Assembly (NCBI GenBank): GCA_946965045.2 | Contig: OX337236.1 | Coordinates: forward strand, 1,302,001-1,366,000 | Length of the DNA: 64,000 nucleotides | Direction: 5' to 3' | From: Epithemia pelagica | Lineage: Eukaryota > Bacillariophyta > Bacillariophyceae > Surirellales > Surirellaceae | Shown here: one piece after another, positions 60,570 to 64,000 of the stretch | Layout of the letters: each line of letters opens with the position of its first letter | Numbering within the stretch: the stretch's first letter is position 1 | The notes under the pieces: generated by a model | The model's database searches: none | What the model was told of the DNA's origin: nothing | Seen by the model: the letters and a program-made list of their open reading frames with translations, nothing else | Made by a program: the position numbers and the translations under genes

Positions 60570-63235
60570 TCTCGTGTGCTTTGTGCTACATCGGGAAAAA
60601 TGCCTCCATCAATGGATGGCCCATTCTCAATGACCATGGCGCCTACGGTCAATCTGAGACCTGGGTACACTCAGGTAGGTCCTAACCTAAAAAGCTACAA
60701 AGTAGGAAGGTAAGCGAGTCAATATGGAACGAGACGAGTAGCAACGTCCTTCGGTCTCGAAATGTTGTGTGCTACGTGCTACATCGAGAAAAATGCCTCC
60801 ATCAATGGATGGCACCTTCTCAATAACCATGGCGCCTACGGTCAATCTGAGACCTGGGTACGCTCAGGTAGGTCCTAACCTAAAATGCTACTAAGTAGGA
60901 GGGGCAGCGAGTCAATATTGAACGAGACGAGTAGCAACGTCCTTCGGTCTCGAAATGTTGTGTGCTACGTGCTACATCGAGAAAAATGCCTCCATCAATG
61001 GATGGCCCATTCTCAATGACCATGGCGCCTACGGTCATTCTGACACTTGGGTACGCTCAAGTAGGTTCTAAACTAAAATGCTACAAAGTAGGAAGGCAAG
61101 CGAGTCAATATTAAACGAGACGAGTAGCAACGTCCTTCGGTCTCGAAATGTTGTGTGCTACGTGCTACATCGGGAAAAATGCCTCCATCAATGGATGGCA
61201 CCTTCTCAATAACCATGGCGCCTACGGTCAATCTGAGACTTGGGTACGCTCAAGTAGATTCTAAACTAAAATGCGACAAAGTAGGAGGGGCAGAGAGTCA
61301 ATATGGAACGAGACAAGTAGCAACGTCCTTCGGTCTCGAAATGTTGTGTGCTACGTGCTACATCGAGAAAAATGCCTCTATCAATGGATGGCACCTTCTC
61401 AATGACCATGGCGCCTACGGTCAATCTGATACCTCGTTACGCTCAAGTAGGTTCTAAACTAAAAAGCTACAAAGTAGGAAGGTAAGCGAGTCAATATTGA
61501 ACGAGACGAGTAGCAACGTCCTTCGGTCTCGAAATGTTGTGTGCTACGTGCTACATCGAGAAAAATGCCTCCATCAATGGATGGCCCATTCTCAATGACC
61601 ATGGCGCCTACGGTCAATCTGAGACTTGGGTACGCTCAACTAGGTTCTAAACTAAAATGCTACAAAGTAGGAAGGCAAGCGAGTCAATATTAAACGAGAC
61701 GAGTAGCAACGTCCTTCGGTCTCGAAATGTTGTGTGCTATGTGCTACATCGGGAAAAATGCCTCCATCAATGGATGGCACCTTCTCAATAACCATGGCGC
61801 CTACGGTCAATCTGAGACTTGGGTACGCTCAAGTAGATGCTAAACTAAAATGCGACAAAGTAGGAGGGGCAGAGAGTCAATATGGAACGAGACAAGTAGC
61901 AACGTCCTTCGGTCTCGAAATGTTGTGTGCTACGTGCTACATCGAGAAAAATGCCTCTATCAATGGATGGCACCTTCTCAATGACCATGGCGCCTACGGT
62001 CAATCTGATACCTCGTTACGCTCAAGTAGGTTCTAAACTAAAATGCTACAAAGCAGGAAGGTAAGCGAGTCAATATTGAACGAGACGAGTAGCAACGTCC
62101 TTCGGTCTCGAAATGTTGTGTGCTACGTGCTACATCGAGAAAAATGCCTCCATCAATGGATGGCCCATTCTCAATGACCATGGCGCCTACGGTCAATCTG
62201 AGACTTGGGTACGCTCAACTAGGTTCTAAACTAAAATGCTACAAAGTAGGAAGGCAAGCGAGTCAATATTAAACGAGACGAGTAGCAACGTCCTTCGGTC
62301 TCGAAATGTTGTGTGCTACGTGCTACATCGGGAAAAATGCCTCCATCAATGGATGGCACCTTCTCAATGACCATGGCGCCTACGGTCAATCTGAGACTTG
62401 GGTACGCTCAAGTAGGTTCTAAACTAAAATGCTACAAAGTAGGAAGGCAAGCGAGTCAATATTAAACGAGACGAGTAGCAACGTCCTTCGGTCTCGAAAT
62501 GTTGTGTGCTACGTACTACATCGAGAAAAATGCCTCCATCAATGGATGGCACCTTCTCAATGACCATGGCGCCTACGGTCAATCTGATACCTCGTTACGC
62601 TCAAGTAGGTTCTAAACTAAAATGCTACAAAGCAGGAGGGGCAGCGAGTCAATTTTGAACGAGACGATTAGCAACGTCCTTCGGTCTCGAAATGTTGTGT
62701 GCTACGTGCTACATCGAGAAAAATGCTTCCATCAATGGATGGCCCATTCTCAATGACCATGGCGCCTACGGTCAATCTGAGACTTGGGTACGCTCAAGTA
62801 GGTTCTAAACTAAAATGCGACAAAGTAGGAGGGGCAGAGAGTCAATATGGAACGAGACGAGTAGCAACGTCCTTCGGTCTCGAAATGTTGTGTGCTACGT
62901 GCTACATCGAGAAAAATGCCTCCATCAATGGATGGCACCTTCTCAATGACCATGGCGCCTACGGTCAATCTGATACCTCGTTACGCTCAAGTAGGTTCTA
63001 AACTAAAATGCTACAAAGTAGGAAGGCAAGCGAGTCAATATTGAACGAGACGAGTAGCAACGTCCTTCGGTCTCGAAATGTTGTGTGCTACGTGCTACAT
63101 CGAGAAAAATGCCTCCATCAATGGATGGCCCATTCTCAATGACCATGGCGCCTACGGTCAATCTGAGACTTGGGTACGCTCAAGTAGGTTCTAAACTAAA
63201 ATGCTACAAAGTAGGAGGGGCAGAGAATCAAGATT
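60570..63235 (-). repeat. Right 193 bp satellite array
   Basis: The marker CGTCCTTCGG recurs at 60745, 60938, 61131, 61324, 61517, 61710, 61903, 62096, 62289, 62482, 62675, 62868 and 63061, always 193 bp apart. The unit is the reverse complement of the left-array unit. Blocks of two to three units are themselves near-identical (for example 61140-61530 and 61720-62110). This points to expansion by unequal exchange. The innermost unit is the most diverged. Confidence 0.94.
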
Positions 63236-63875
63236 GAACGAGAGTAGCGGAAACTGACGATGAGGATCGATTGTGGTTCGTGTCGCGAGAGATGAAAATC
63301 CTCATCGATGGACGACTATTTTGCGATAACCGTGGCACCTACGATAGTTATGATAGTTGGTTTCACGAAGGTAGACCCTAAAGTAAAAGCCCTTCAAGTA
63401 TGAACTGTAGAACTACCATATTGGAGCTTCGGCAGTACATCGAGTTACGGATGAAAATCTCGTTCCAACAAAAACGAGCCAAATCGAGCAGGGGTTTGTT
63501 TGCGCTATCACGCCCACCGATAGCCCATATGACCTGAAAGTGCTCTTCCTTACACTACAATAGACACATCGTAGGCACCATTTGATGGTAGGGCACGTAG
63601 TGGTCGACTTATAGTACCATCAATGTAGCGGCCAAAGGGCAATCTAGCGGCCATTACGTGGACAAAAAAAAAATGACCCTACAATGGTGAGTTAGAACTC
63701 GATAACCATGGCCGCTATAGCAAAAGTGGCCCGCAGGGGCCGAGAGCATTGTTTGAAGAAGACGTCGCTCGATATTGGGGCATGGGCGTCCTATATTGAG
63801 TGAGTTACGCTAGATGTCCATCATGGTCATTTGGCCGCTATTTTCGAGGTTTTGGCCGCCTCACCCGGCGCGGCA
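63236..63875 (-). repeat. Right terminal inverted repeat, unique part
   Basis: Reverse complement of 49557-50200. It ends GGCGCGGCA at 63875. Confidence 0.9.
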
Positions 63876-63879
63876 CTAG
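63876..63879. repeat. CTAG at the right end of the large transposon
   Basis: Partner of 49553-49556. The bases outside differ (left ...TCA-CTAG, right CTAG-AGAAC), so homology ends here. Confidence 0.65.
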
Positions 63880-64000
63880 AGAACGTGGGGAGATGTTTCG
63901 TGGGTTGGTTCGTTGGGCGTGATTCTGACGTGGAACAGCGTGGTGAAATGGTTTTTATTTAATGGATTGATAAAACAATGGATGACCGTTCTTCGATCAT
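63880..64000. other. Right flank of the large transposon
   Basis: 121 bp outside the element; nothing recognised. Confidence 0.4.

Larger units (their letters stand above)
49557..63875. mobile_element. 14.3 kb piggyBac-like DNA transposon with satellite-bearing inverted arms and cargo genes
   Basis: The ends are perfect inverted copies from the first base (TGCCGCGCCGGGTGAGG inward on both sides). About 640 bp of unique terminal sequence is nearly identical between sides; I saw only about four differences. Inside each end lies an array of a 193 bp unit, about 10 copies on the left and 13-14 on the right, in opposite orientation. Between the arrays are four genes in -,+,-,+ order: an unknown protein, a second unknown protein, a three-exon piggyBac-like transposase, and a SET/2-oxoglutarate-oxygenase-like fusion. 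The intact transposase triad and near-identical ends suggest recent activity. Both ends abut CTAG rather than the TTAA that piggyBac elements normally use. Confidence 0.88.

Noticed and set aside
51012-63001. Repeated ~100-codon open frames within the two arrays (for example 51012-51314 and 61155-61457)
   Set aside because: They arise because 193 bp units happen to lack stops in one frame over about 1.5 units. The proteins repeat themselves and match no motif.

Overview
The window is nuclear DNA from a photosynthetic stramenopile, almost certainly a diatom. It encodes a fucoxanthin-chlorophyll a/c light-harvesting protein with a textbook diatom plastid pre-sequence (ASAFAP motif at the cleavage site), other probable plastid pre-proteins, short GT-AG introns (69-122 bp), and disordered proteins rich in Q, N, S and T. 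The size of the transposon load suggests a large-genome, perhaps pennate, species; that is inference.

Bases 1-31,000 are gene-dense host DNA. In order: a 5'-partial unknown membrane protein (-), an unknown probable plastid protein (+), the light-harvesting protein (+), an unknown coiled-coil protein (+), an FkbM-type methyltransferase (-), an AAAP amino-acid transporter (+), a mercuric-reductase-like flavoprotein (-), a three-exon Iml1/DEPDC5 (GATOR1 subunit) gene (-), two tandem nodulin-like MFS transporters (-), a probably plastid-targeted NarL-type response regulator (+), another MFS transporter (+), a four-exon cysteine-rich mini-protein (-), and an SLC35F-type transporter (-).

Bases 32,189-63,880 are a dense block of mobile elements. 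(1) A 4.6 kb hAT-type element at 32,197-36,811 has matching terminal inverted repeats and an exact 8 bp target duplication. It carries an HhH-GPD (endonuclease III-like) DNA glycosylase and a protein with only the hAT dimerisation region. (2) A PIF/Harbinger pair (Myb-like protein and DDE transposase) lies at 37.7-40.3 kb. (3) A Ty3/gypsy retrotransposon with 5 bp target duplication at 40,393-46,182 is interrupted by an inverted copy of its own 3' end. (4) A GIY-YIG retroelement remnant lies at 46.8-47.8 kb. (5) A 14.3 kb DNA transposon lies at 49,557-63,875. Its inverted arms hold about 640 bp of nearly identical terminal sequence plus arrays of a 193 bp satellite. Between them are a three-exon piggyBac-like transposase, a fused SET methyltransferase / putative 2-oxoglutarate oxygenase protein, and two unknown proteins. 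It is flanked by CTAG on both sides.

The most interesting result is that two unrelated DNA transposons here each carry a plausible DNA- or chromatin-modifying enzyme, and that the giant piggyBac-like element combines satellite arms with a methyltransferase-oxygenase fusion. I could not compare any of this with databases; all family calls come from motifs read by eye.
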